A stretch of 33,551 bases of DNA from Benthicola sp039584685 (GTDB lineage: Bacteria > Gemmatimonadota > Gemmatimonadetes > Palauibacterales > Palauibacteraceae), in the NCBI GenBank assembly GCA_039584685.1, contig JBDGXI010000022.1, positions 1 through 33,551 of the forward strand, given 5' to 3'. The translations under genes and the position numbers were made by a program. A model generated the notes under the pieces. The model saw nothing but the letters and a program-made list of their open reading frames with translations. It searched no databases and was not told where the DNA came from. Every line of letters starts with the position of its first letter. The stretch's first letter is position 1. This document shows positions 16,455 through 23,501 of the stretch, piece by piece.

Positions 16455-17641
16455 TCCGGTCCCCTCGACCTGAGGCGGGCGGATCCGTCCAGGCGATAGG
16501 TGTGTCCACGCCAGTCGAGCTCGGGCCGGGCCAGCATCGACAGGCCGATCGGGATCGTGGTGGGGTATGGCATCCACGCCATCCACAGGAAGCGAAACGG
16601 CACCGACGCACCCCCGACCAGGCGATGCAGCCTCACGTAGTGAAGTCCCTCGAGGATCCACACGAGCGCCGCGAACGCCGCGAGCCACGGGTGACCGGTG
16701 GCCAGCATCGCGATCGCCAATCCGAGGGCGATGAAGAAGCTTACCGCGCGCACCACGAAAGGGAGCGCGAAGGAGGCCGGGATTCCACCGCGACCGCAGA
16801 ACAGCCACCGACGCCACAACTTGAGGAATCCGGCGAAACCGAGGCCGTGATTGATCACCTGGAGAGGGTGCGTGCCCATGACGTTTCGGTGGCCGGCCTC
16901 GACGACCCGGGCACCGAGGTACATGTCGTCCACCAGCTGGCCGTCCGCGCACTTCACGCCGCCGATGTCCCGGAGCGCGGATCGTCGGAAAGCCATCGTC
17001 TGGCCCATGAGAAAGGGCAGCGTACGCCCCGGACCCAGCGCCTTCTCCATCCCCCCGACCAGGTAGGCGTTCACGATGATGGCGTATCCGATGTCCCCGG
17101 CCGACCGCGGGCGACACGGGTTGACCACCGGGGCGAAGGCCGCCCCCGCAGACTCATCCGCCATGAGGTGTTCCACCAGGTTCGTGAGCACGATGTCGTC
17201 CGGCCGCGTGTCGGAGTCACCGAACACGATGATGTCGCCTGCCGCTTCCGCCTCCCCGACGATCATGTTGTTGATCTTGCCCGTACGACCGGCCGGCGGC
17301 GCTCCGGCCAGGACGATGCGGGCCGAACCGGGAGCGGCGGAAGCCTCGTGATCCTCGATCGCCGCGCGGACGAGAGGGTACGCCGGATCGTCCTCGTTCT
17401 CGAGAACGAAGATGGTCTCGATGTCTCCCCGGTAGCCCGTGTCGAGGGCGGCCCGAAAGTTGGCTTCCTGCTCGACATCCACGCCTTTCACGGGTCGGAT
17501 CACCGTCACGGGCGGATAGGCCGCGAGTGCGGCGGGCCGCTGGCTGTCTCTGCGGCGCAGGCTGCGCACGGCCCCCACGTGGGCGTAGCCGAGCTGAGCC
17601 AGGAGCCCGATCAACACGACCGTCACCAGGACCGGAATCAT
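16451..17641 (-). CDS. Membrane glycosyltransferase, GT21 / HpnI-like
   Basis: 396 residues. N-terminal membrane helix (MIPVLVTVVLIGLLAQLGYAHVG), then a GT-A catalytic domain: VTVIRPVKGVD, GKINNMIVG, the metal-binding GDSDTRPDD and the acceptor-side ADGQLVDDMYLGARV, followed by three C-terminal hydrophobic helices. This is the arrangement of ceramide glucosyltransferases and of HpnI, which transfers an N-acetylhexosamine to bacteriohopanetetrol. The usual (Q/R)xxRW motif appears as LWRRW, so its first position is atypical. ATG 17641 is preferred because AGGAG lies six bases upstream and because it overlaps the preceding stop as ATGA; a start at 17662 would extend it by seven residues. It is coupled to the HpnN-like exporter downstream by a GTGA overlap. 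A polyisoprenoid, hopanoid or sphingolipid acceptor is possible; the sugar donor is unknown. Confidence 0.83.
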   Translation of the reverse strand: MIPVLVTVVLIGLLAQLGYAHVGAVRSLRRRDSQRPAALAAYPPVTVIRPVKGVDVEQEANFRAALDTGYRGDIETIFVLENEDDPAYPLVRAAIEDHEASAAPGSARIVLAGAPPAGRTGKINNMIVGEAEAAGDIIVFGDSDTRPDDIVLTNLVEHLMADESAGAAFAPVVNPCRPRSAGDIGYAIIVNAYLVGGMEKALGPGRTLPFLMGQTMAFRRSALRDIGGVKCADGQLVDDMYLGARVVEAGHRNVMGTHPLQVINHGLGFAGFLKLWRRWLFCGRGGIPASFALPFVVRAVSFFIALGLAIAMLATGHPWLAAFAALVWILEGLHYVRLHRLVGGASVPFRFLWMAWMPYPTTIPIGLSMLARPELDWRGHTYRLDGSARLRSRGPE

Positions 17642-17913
17642 TCCGATCTCCTGGCCCGCCACATCCTGAGATCGGCGACCAGCTCGGTGCGGTTCACTCC
17701 CTCACCGGCCAGGCTCACCCCCTCTCCGAACAGGTCGTAGTGGGGAAGGGCGTTTCGGCGATCGATCCACTCGGCCTTCAGGCCGTGCGAGCGTCCCCAT
17801 TCGATCAATTCCTCGATGGAGGTGTCGCTATAGGCGTGCACCAGGGTGTCGCCTTTCCTCACAGCGAGGCGCGGGATGTCGCGCGCCGCTGTATGGTAAT
17901 GAAACCGGATCAT
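17638..17913 (-). CDS. Small DUF4031-like protein
   Basis: 91 residues from ATG 17913 (a TTG at 17919 adds two residues). A GGGAG about ten bases upstream supports the ATG. The sequence has TLVHAYSDTSIEELIEWGRSHGLKAEWID and ends the core with LPHYDLFG; an 'H-x-x-S/A-D ... EEL ... HYDL' layout is what I recall for the DUF4031 family, a small soluble domain of unknown function. No signal peptide or membrane segment is visible. It is the first gene of the lipid module, and its stop overlaps the glycosyltransferase start as ATGA, so the four genes 17913-13087 should be translated as a coupled unit. Its start codon overlaps the start codon of the divergent TPR gene. The DUF name is a judgement from memory of the pattern. 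Confidence 0.7.
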   Translation of the reverse strand: MIRFHYHTAARDIPRLAVRKGDTLVHAYSDTSIEELIEWGRSHGLKAEWIDRRNALPHYDLFGEGVSLAGEGVNRTELVADLRMWRARRSE

Positions 17914-18592
17914 GCCCAATCATACTCCCGGCGGAGGCATACGCGCAGCATTGGTCGCTCCAGCTCTGATCGCCGCTCTCGGACTGCTACTGGTCCTTCT
18001 CCTCTTCCGGCCGCCCGGATGGGTCATGGTCCTGTTCCTGGTAGCCCTGTTTCTGCCGGGCCGCTGGTGGCACTGGAAGACCCGTCGGTTCCGGCGCGGT
18101 CTGCGGCGGCTGAAGCGCGGCGACCCGGGAGAAGCCCGATCGGAGTTCGAGGCGTTCCTGTTCCAGGTGTCTCGCGAGCTGAACTTCAGGCGCGTTCAGC
18201 CGTACTTCAACCTGGGCCGGTCGTACCCGTACCAGGTGGCCGCACGCGCGAACCTCGGGGTGTGCGACCTGATGCAGGGGAAACCGGACGCGGCGCTGCA
18301 CAGGTTTCGCGAAGCGCTGGCCGCCGAGCCGTCCTGGGTGCCGGCGATGTACGGTGAGGCCGTGGCCCTGAAGCTCACGGGTGATGTGGAAGCCGCCGAG
18401 CGTTCGGCCCGCATGGTTCTCGACTCGAGACCCTCGTACCTGGCGGCGCGCCTGCTCCTCGGCTCGCTGCTCCAGGAGTCCGGCCGCCACGCCGAGGCGG
18501 ACGAGGTTCTGGCGCCGCTCGTCGAGGAAGGTCGAGACCCGGACGCTCTGCTGCAGGCGCTGGACGACCAGTGGGGCATCGGGGAGATGTGA
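17912..18592 (+). CDS. Membrane-anchored TPR-repeat protein
   Basis: 226 residues. Two hydrophobic segments (about 12-33 and 36-52) anchor the N-terminus, followed by a basic stretch (KTRRFRRGLRRLKRG) that would face the cytoplasm. The rest consists of helical TPR-like repeats: ARSEFEAFLFQVS, QVAARANLGVCDLMQGKPDAALHRFREALAAEPS, PAMYGEAVALKLTGDVEAAERSARMVLDSRP and YLAARLLLGSLLQESGRHAEADEVLAPLVEEG. TPR proteins act as protein-docking scaffolds; no partner can be named. The annotated ATG shares the CATG tetranucleotide with the start of the minus-strand module and has no good ribosome site. TTG 17951 preceded by GGAGG (13 bases upstream) is a weak alternative. The large exported protein gene follows ten bases after the stop. 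Confidence 0.8.
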   Translation: MPNHTPGGGIRAALVAPALIAALGLLLVLLLFRPPGWVMVLFLVALFLPGRWWHWKTRRFRRGLRRLKRGDPGEARSEFEAFLFQVSRELNFRRVQPYFNLGRSYPYQVAARANLGVCDLMQGKPDAALHRFREALAAEPSWVPAMYGEAVALKLTGDVEAAERSARMVLDSRPSYLAARLLLGSLLQESGRHAEADEVLAPLVEEGRDPDALLQALDDQWGIGEM

Positions 18593-18602
18593 CGGAGGAG
18601 AC

Positions 18603-20672
18603 ATGACCCGTCGGAAGCGGGGCTCCGGGTGGCAGGTTGAGAGGTGGTTCCCGCTCCTCGTCGTCTGCCTGGTCGCCGCCCACGTCGCCGCCGTGACGAG
18701 CCCCGCATCCGTTTCCCCGGGGGCTGCAGTCGCGGGAGACACCGTGCCACGCCACATCCGGTCCTCCCTTTCCCTGTATCGGGGCCATCCGGATGTGTCC
18801 GATGTGCGACGCGAGCTGCAGAAGTGGGACCAGGAAGGCGGGCCAACAACCGCGCCCGATTCCGTGGCCGTGGCCGGGCTGTGGAGGCGAGCCGGGCAGT
18901 ACCGGTCGGCTCTCGATGCCCTTCCGGCAGAGCGCTCTCGCGACGGAGCGCTGCGCCCGCGCGTCGCGCTGGAACGAGCCCGCATTCTCCTGCAGGCGCC
19001 ACAGTCCGGACCCGGCGTCCCGGGTACGTTCGAAGAGCGCCGAGCCGACGGCGGAACGGCTTTCTGGCGCGCATGTGAGGGAATGGACGGTCAGACCCGC
19101 ACCGCGTTGTGGGAGGACCTGCGGGGCCTCTCGACCCCGGACGAGCAATCGGAGTGGACCGACCTTCCGAGCGGTCCCTCCGCCTGCGCCTGGGTGCGGC
19201 GGTTCGTTGACGAGCGAGCTTTTCGGATGGCCGTGAGCCCGGAGCAGCGGCTGCAGATCCACTACGCGCGCCTGCACGAGGCCCGCAGGCTGTACTACCT
19301 CAGAAAGCCTCGACTGACGGATGATCTGGCCGACCGGCTCGGTCGGGCGGACAGTCTCGAGTTCGACGACCGCGGCCTCATCTACCTGAGGATGGGCCTG
19401 GCACTGGCGACGGTCGAGCCGTTCATGGATCTCAACGAGACTTGGGCCTATCACCGTCCCGGAGGTCCGCGCGTATTCCATTTCGCGCCGGTATCGAAGG
19501 CGGGCCTGCGCGCCCTCGCCGACTACCGTATCCTCGAGAACCTCTCCGACGCGAGTGGATTCACGATGCCGAGCGAGCGCATGGCTCTCGGGGGGAGACG
19601 CTTCGCGTATCTGTACCAATCACGGCGTGTCCTCGACTTCCTGTATGAGGACGATCACTTCCGGCGCATGGACACTCGCATGCGCGCGGCCGGAGATCGG
19701 TTCAATCCCGGTTTCCAGGGTTTCCTCGCGTGGGAGCGCCAGATCAACGAGGCGGATGCCCGATATGCCGTGTCGGGCGTTCCCGACGCGCCGGACCTGG
19801 TAGCCGGCATCGAGTTCGCCTACGAATCGCTGCGCTTCCGGGAACCCGGATCCGATCGTTCGGAAGTGTGGTTTCTGGCCGCTACGCGGGTCGGCGATCT
19901 GACGGCTGCGGTTGCGGGGGACCCGTTGAGAGGGCCGGCCGGCTCCGTTTCCTATGCCGTCGAAGCGGATCTGGCCTTGCTGGCTCCGGCCGGAATGTGG
20001 CTGCTTCGGGCCTTCAACCAGCCGGTCGTGGAGAATCCCCTGCGGGCGGATGACGGAGTTCCGGTGAGATTCCGCGTCGTTCTCGAGCCGGAAACCTATC
20101 CGTTCACGCTCGCCCTGCGGGACGGAGGGAGCGAGAGAGGCGGGCTCGGCAACTGGGCGCTCGATACGGTCACCGTGTCGCCCCGCCAGGCCGGCCTTCC
20201 GACCGTGAGCGACATCGCGGTGGCCACCGATTCCGGCGGTACCTGGTCGCGCGACGGGGCGACCTTTCTCCGGATCGGTCCCACCCACGTGGTGTCGAGC
20301 GCCGGAGACGCCCACATCTACTTCGAGGTGTACGGCATTCGTCCGGGAACGGGCTACGACGTGGAGGTCAGGGTGGTGGCGGACTCGGCCGCGGACCGGA
20401 TCTTCGAGGTGGGGCCCGACGAGGCGGCGTTCGTCCTCCGGTTTCCGTCCGTGGCTACGGTCGACCCGGCGGGTCTGGGGATCGGCCGGCATCACCTGCG
20501 CGTAGAGCTCGGTCCGTCAGCGCCCGGGGCCTATCTGCTGGCCATACGCATCACGGATCGAACCACGGGGATCGAGAGCCTGCCGGCGGTTACGCCCCTG
20601 TACCGTCCGGAAGTCCGGGACGCGCACTGGAGGGAGGCGCCGCGTCGAAGGTCGACTATCGTGAACCCGTAG
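18603..20672 (+). CDS. Large exported protein with GWxTD-like domain
   Basis: 689 residues. GGAGG lies four bases before the ATG. A basic N-terminus and hydrophobic stretch (WFPLLVVCLVAAHVAAV) form a signal peptide or anchor. After a helical, poorly conserved region (about 60-240) comes DDRGLIYLRMGLALATVEPF with NETWAYHRPGGPRVFHF, which resembles the GWxTD-domain pattern 'DDRG.IYIR.G ... E.W.Y.r' found in exported proteins of Acidobacteria and Gemmatimonadota. The last about 250 residues are strand-rich with repeated Val/Arg-Asp-Gly patterns, suggesting Ig-like or beta-sandwich domains. No catalytic motif is recognised. It pairs with the upstream TPR protein, ten bases away, and its stop lies two bases from the convergent gene. 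Function unknown; a surface or periplasmic assembly role is plausible. Confidence 0.72.
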   Translation: MTRRKRGSGWQVERWFPLLVVCLVAAHVAAVTSPASVSPGAAVAGDTVPRHIRSSLSLYRGHPDVSDVRRELQKWDQEGGPTTAPDSVAVAGLWRRAGQYRSALDALPAERSRDGALRPRVALERARILLQAPQSGPGVPGTFEERRADGGTAFWRACEGMDGQTRTALWEDLRGLSTPDEQSEWTDLPSGPSACAWVRRFVDERAFRMAVSPEQRLQIHYARLHEARRLYYLRKPRLTDDLADRLGRADSLEFDDRGLIYLRMGLALATVEPFMDLNETWAYHRPGGPRVFHFAPVSKAGLRALADYRILENLSDASGFTMPSERMALGGRRFAYLYQSRRVLDFLYEDDHFRRMDTRMRAAGDRFNPGFQGFLAWERQINEADARYAVSGVPDAPDLVAGIEFAYESLRFREPGSDRSEVWFLAATRVGDLTAAVAGDPLRGPAGSVSYAVEADLALLAPAGMWLLRAFNQPVVENPLRADDGVPVRFRVVLEPETYPFTLALRDGGSERGGLGNWALDTVTVSPRQAGLPTVSDIAVATDSGGTWSRDGATFLRIGPTHVVSSAGDAHIYFEVYGIRPGTGYDVEVRVVADSAADRIFEVGPDEAAFVLRFPSVATVDPAGLGIGRHHLRVELGPSAPGAYLLAIRITDRTTGIESLPAVTPLYRPEVRDAHWREAPRRRSTIVNP

Positions 20673-20674
20673 AG

Positions 20675-21823
20675 CTACATCCCGTCGTGTTCGTGGGCAG
20701 GCTGCTCCATCTCACCATGGTCCATGTTTCCATGGTCCATGCCGTCCATTCCACCATGGTCGCCGTGTCCGCCCGCCTTCTCCGGCGCCTCGATCGTGTT
20801 GATGAGGTCGGCCACGTAGACGGGATCGTCGCGCCGGAAGTCCGGCCACACCACGTCCTTCGAGGCCCAGATCACGCCTCCTATCTCTCCCATCCCTCCA
20901 TCCGGCGTGGGGTGCGACAACGGGTTCTCGTACTCCACGTAGATCCGGTACACGTGGTCCGGGGTCACCTTGATTCCACCGGTCAGCCACAGTCGACTGT
21001 CCGAGACGCCTACCAGTCGGCCCTCGTCGTTGTACTCGGGTTCCGCCTCCCAGATGACCCTGTCCGCCGTCACGTCCTCCAGCCGCAGCACTTTCGCGTA
21101 GTCGTGCAGGTGTCCGCCGATGCCGAGGATGCGTCCCTCGATCGCCGGGCTGGCCTCGTAAGCGTGGACCGTCTTCCCGGGGGGAACCGCGAAGTCTTTC
21201 GCTCCTACCGGACCCATGACGTCGAGGTAGAACGGGTACACATCACGAGGCTGAACGAAGCCGTCTTCCTCGAGGCTGTACGAGATCCGCACCCGCAAGT
21301 AGGCCTCAGGGACGTCCTCTCCAATCGGATTTGCGAACATCGAGGAGATGATCAACCGGTCGCCGGTCTGGATGGGATACCCGAATAGGGCCGGCAGCTG
21401 TTTCTGATGGGTCTCCCGGCCGGCCGCGATGACGCGCCTCGCGATCGGAGCGAAGACGTCCCGCTTGTCCGGATCGATGAAGTTGACGTGGTGCAGCAGG
21501 TCCATCGGAAGATCGTTCCCCGCGCCGTCCTCCATCCTCACTTCGAATCCGTGTAGCCAGCCGTCCACCGGCATCTCGGCCAGCTGGATCGGCAGCCGCA
21601 GGTGCCCCATGTCCGCCGGCAGATTCAGCGGCCCGATCACGAAGTCCGCCGCACGCTCGTCGGGGTGGTTCTCGACCCGCACGTACTCTTTACCGGTCGG
21701 AAGCTCAGGCACCGTGAGGTCCATTTCTTCGACCATCGACACCGTCATCTGCTGCGCGGAAAGGTTGGCTGGAAGGAAGGCCGTCGCGGCCACCAGGACC
21801 AGGATGCGGCACGTCATCGTCAT
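20675..21823 (-). CDS. Secreted metal-binding protein, possibly SURNod19/PHM-like copper fold, with His/Met-rich tail
   Basis: 382 residues with a signal peptide (MTMTCRILVLVAATAFLPANLSAQQ). The middle has DGWLHGFEVRMEDGAGNDLP followed by LLHHVNF, and later GIGGHLHDYAKVLRLED. Paired HH and HxH motifs in beta-rich sequence recall copper type II monooxygenase-like proteins and the SURNod19 family, an assignment made by eye. The last 30 residues (353-382) are dominated by His, Met, Asp and Gly, with six His and five Met, and start HGDHGGMDGMDHGNMDHGEM; this is a typical copper- or other soft-metal-binding tail. ATG 21823 has GGAGA just upstream; ATG at 21817 would fit the same site with better spacing. 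A sigma70-type promoter lies at 21902-21930. Monocistronic, convergent with the GWxTD-like gene. Enzyme or metallochaperone cannot be decided. Confidence 0.75.
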   Translation of the reverse strand: MTMTCRILVLVAATAFLPANLSAQQMTVSMVEEMDLTVPELPTGKEYVRVENHPDERAADFVIGPLNLPADMGHLRLPIQLAEMPVDGWLHGFEVRMEDGAGNDLPMDLLHHVNFIDPDKRDVFAPIARRVIAAGRETHQKQLPALFGYPIQTGDRLIISSMFANPIGEDVPEAYLRVRISYSLEEDGFVQPRDVYPFYLDVMGPVGAKDFAVPPGKTVHAYEASPAIEGRILGIGGHLHDYAKVLRLEDVTADRVIWEAEPEYNDEGRLVGVSDSRLWLTGGIKVTPDHVYRIYVEYENPLSHPTPDGGMGEIGGVIWASKDVVWPDFRRDDPVYVADLINTIEAPEKAGGHGDHGGMDGMDHGNMDHGEMEQPAHEHDGM

Positions 21824-21901
21824 GCTCTCCGTAAGAGTAGTTTGTCTCGGGTACAGCCTCGGTCGGCAGCCACGTAAGTCACTGCCATTTCAAGCCGCGC
21901 G

Positions 21902-21930
21902 AATATAGGAGACCGAATCCGGTCCATCAA
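21902..21930 (-). promoter_or_regulatory. Promoter of the His/Met-rich secreted protein, with spacer dyad
   Basis: On the minus strand TTGATG (21930-21925), a 17-base spacer and TATATT (21907-21902) form a good sigma70-like promoter about 80 bases upstream of the start. The spacer holds the inverted repeat GACCG-4-CGGTC (21911-21924), placed where a repressor or an activator could act on RNA polymerase. The 17-base spacing argues against a MerR-type distorted promoter. Confidence 0.6.
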
Positions 21931-21941
21931 GCTGGTCTACC

Positions 21942-21976
21942 GACAACAAAGACGCCCGCGAGGGCACGGGCGTCTT
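21942..21976 (-). terminator. Rho-independent terminator of the ferredoxin gene
   Basis: AAGACGCCCG (21949-21958) pairs perfectly with CGGGCGTCTT (21967-21976) around an 8-base loop. Read on the minus strand the stem is followed by TTTGTTGTC, a T-rich tract. It lies 56 bases beyond the ferredoxin stop. On the plus strand it is followed by GTCTGATTC, so termination in that direction is weaker. Confidence 0.85.
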
Positions 21977-22032
21977 GTCTGATTCGCTCGCCCCTCATCG
22001 CTGAACTCGGGAAGGGCTTCGCTGGTTCCCGC

Positions 22033-22278
22033 TCAGGGAGGCGGAACGTCGAAGTGCACGTAGTTCTTTTCGATGAACTCCGTCCACTGCTCGGGCACTT
22101 CGTCGTCGGGGAAGATGGCCTCGACCGGACACTCGGGGACGCAGGCCCCGCAGTCGATGCACTCCTCGGGGTGAATGTAGTACTGGTCTTCACCCTCGTA
22201 GATGCAGTCCACCGGACACACGTCGACGCAGGAGGCATCCTTCGTCTCGAGACAGGGTTGAGCGATGATATACGTCAT
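22033..22278 (-). CDS. fdxA: 7Fe-type ferredoxin (FdxA-like)
   Basis: 81 residues. The pattern is that of [3Fe-4S][4Fe-4S] ferredoxins: C9 and C17 with DVCPVDCI near the N-terminus, then CIDCGACVPECPVEAI. The start MTYIIAQPC and the end DDEVPEQWTEFIEKN are typical of the FdxA group of actinobacterial, Thermus and related small electron carriers. It would carry one electron at low potential between a reductase and iron-sulfur enzymes in the cytoplasm. It has its own promoter (22366-22394) and terminator (21949-21976), so it is a single-gene unit, divergent from lipA. LipA is a radical-SAM enzyme that needs reducing electrons and iron-sulfur reconstitution, so the neighbour may be its electron donor; that link is inferred. 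GAGGAG lies two to three bases before the ATG, unusually close. Confidence 0.95.
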   Translation of the reverse strand: MTYIIAQPCLETKDASCVDVCPVDCIYEGEDQYYIHPEECIDCGACVPECPVEAIFPDDEVPEQWTEFIEKNYVHFDVPPP

Positions 22279-22299
22279 GGCTCCTCTGCAGGTTCGCTG

Positions 22300-22338
22300 G
22301 CGGTCGACCGCGGACGGACCCTTTCAGGCTGCCGTCCG
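22300..22338. repeat. Palindrome and hairpin in the fdxA leader
   Basis: A perfect 12-base palindrome GCGGTCGACCGC spans 22300-22311, and the next inverted repeat, CGGACGG (22311-22317) with CCGTCCG (22332-22338), has a 14-base loop. Both lie in the untranslated leader of the ferredoxin transcript, between its promoter and start. They could be an operator or an RNA hairpin; no known motif is recognised. Confidence 0.5.
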
Positions 22339-22352
22339 TACCATTGTCTCCG

Positions 22353-22407
22353 GCTGTGGCCAAGCAGAATAAGCGACGCACCTTCCGGCGGCAACGCCGG
22401 CCACAGC
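22353..22407. repeat. Nested inverted repeats between fdxA and lipA
   Basis: GCTGTGGCC (22353-22361) pairs with GGCCACAGC (22399-22407). Inside lies a smaller perfect hairpin, CCGGCG-GCAA-CGCCGG (22385-22400), with a GCAA tetraloop that would compete with the outer pairing because it shares two bases. The structure overlaps the ferredoxin promoter. It may be a binding site or a lipA leader element. Confidence 0.45.
22366..22394 (-). promoter_or_regulatory. Promoter of the ferredoxin gene
   Basis: Read on the minus strand, TTGCCG (22394-22389) is followed after 17 bases by TATTCT (22371-22366). Spacing is ideal and the -10 matches four to five consensus positions. The start codon lies about 80 bases downstream, leaving a structured leader. 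Confidence 0.55.
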
Positions 22408-22525
22408 GCTCCCGCGAAGTGGACTTGCCCGGCGCGAGCGGGTAGTTTCTGCCGGCTCCGGAAGAGGCGTGTCGGAGGCCGGCCGGGGGCGGGCGTGGAG
22501 CGCCGAAACCAGACTACGAAAGACC

Positions 22526-23446
22526 ATGCGCAGACTGAACGTGATACAGGCAGACCCTGGAGCGGCGCAGTGGCCCGAAAAGAAGCCCCGCTGGCTGCGG
22601 GTGCGGGCTCCGGGCGGCGACCGGTACCGCGATCTCAAGCAGATGATGCGGAGCATGGGGCTGAACTCGGTGTGCGAGGAGGCCCACTGTCCCAACATCG
22701 GAGAATGCTGGGATTCGGGGACGGCGACCTTCCTGATCATGGGAGACCAGTGCACCCGGAACTGCCCGTATTGCGCGATCGCACACGGGCGGCCGGACGA
22801 GCTGGACGAGGACGAGCCACGCCGTGTCGCGGAGATGATCGAGCAGCTCCAGCTGCGGCACGTGGTGATCACCTCCGTGGATCGCGACGACCTGCCGGAC
22901 GGCGGTGCGCGCATCTTCGGGTGGGTGATCGAGGAAATACGCGATCGTCTGCCCGATTGCTCGATCGAGGTCCTGACGCCCGACTTTCAGGGCATGCCGG
23001 ACTCGATCGCCCGGGTGATGGCAGCGAGGCCCGAGATCTTCAATCACAACATGGAGACCACCCGGCGGCTTCATCGGACGGCCCGGCCCGGCGGGAGATA
23101 CGATCGCTCGCTGGACGTACTTCGGATCGCTCGCGGGCTGGACGAGGACGTACTCATCAAGACGGGGATCATGCTGGGTCTGGGCGAGAACGGGGATGAC
23201 GTCCGCGAGTTCATGGACGACGCACTCGAGGTGGGCGTGCAGATTCTCACCATCGGGCAGTACCTGCGGCCTTCCGAGCGCCACCTGCCGATCGATCGGT
23301 ACGCATCGCCCGAGGAGTTCGCTGCCTGGAAGAAGCTGGGCGAGGAGATGGGATTCCTGCACGTCGAAAGCGGTCCGCTCGTGCGGAGCAGCTATCACGC
23401 GCGGGAACAGGTCGAAGAGCTGAGGGCCAGGGCCGGGATCGTATGA
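22526..23446 (+). CDS. lipA: Lipoyl synthase
   Basis: 306 residues. LipA inserts two sulfurs into octanoyl groups on lipoyl domains, using radical SAM chemistry with two [4Fe-4S] clusters. All its hallmarks are seen: the auxiliary-cluster motif CEEAHCPNIGECW (C50, C55, C61), the radical-SAM motif CTRNCPYC (C76, C80, C83), HNMETTRRL, and the C-terminal RSSYHAREQVEEL whose first Ser of RSSYHA ligates the auxiliary cluster. ATG 22526 is taken as the start; an in-frame GTG at 22469 would add 19 residues without a known family counterpart, and no strong ribosome site is visible at either. It opens the plus-strand run that continues into the pyruvate dehydrogenase genes, 55 bases before pdhA, and lies divergent from the ferredoxin gene. 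Confidence 0.97.
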   Translation: MRRLNVIQADPGAAQWPEKKPRWLRVRAPGGDRYRDLKQMMRSMGLNSVCEEAHCPNIGECWDSGTATFLIMGDQCTRNCPYCAIAHGRPDELDEDEPRRVAEMIEQLQLRHVVITSVDRDDLPDGGARIFGWVIEEIRDRLPDCSIEVLTPDFQGMPDSIARVMAARPEIFNHNMETTRRLHRTARPGGRYDRSLDVLRIARGLDEDVLIKTGIMLGLGENGDDVREFMDDALEVGVQILTIGQYLRPSERHLPIDRYASPEEFAAWKKLGEEMGFLHVESGPLVRSSYHAREQVEELRARAGIV

Positions 23447-23488
23447 CGCCAGCCTGGTGTCGGGTGCCCGTACGTCCACAGGGATCAT

Positions 23489-23494
23489 AAGGAG
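23489..23494 (+). promoter_or_regulatory. Shine-Dalgarno that sets a TTG start for pdhA
   Basis: AAGGAG sits seven bases upstream of TTG 23502. The only earlier candidate in frame, GTG 23457, and the later ATG 23526 lack a comparably placed site, so the rare TTG start is preferred. Confidence 0.65.
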
Positions 23495-23501
23495 CGGCGG
23501 T

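Noticed and set aside
14493..16499. 668-codon plus-strand frame opposite the HpnN-like exporter
   Set aside because: The minus frame has full RND topology and MMPL motifs; the plus frame is Arg/Gly/His-rich noise.
16455..17117. N-terminal extension of the HpnN-like protein
   Set aside because: This part overlaps the glycosyltransferase in another frame, is Arg/Gly/Pro-rich without structure, and the GTG at 16454 has a good ribosome site.
20710..20762. Repeated CCATGG words as a regulatory array or microsatellite
   Set aside because: They encode the Met-Asp-His repeats of the protein tail and lie fully inside the coding frame.
22469..22525. Earlier GTG start for lipA
   Set aside because: It adds 19 residues not expected for the family and has no ribosome site; the ATG at 22526 gives normal length.
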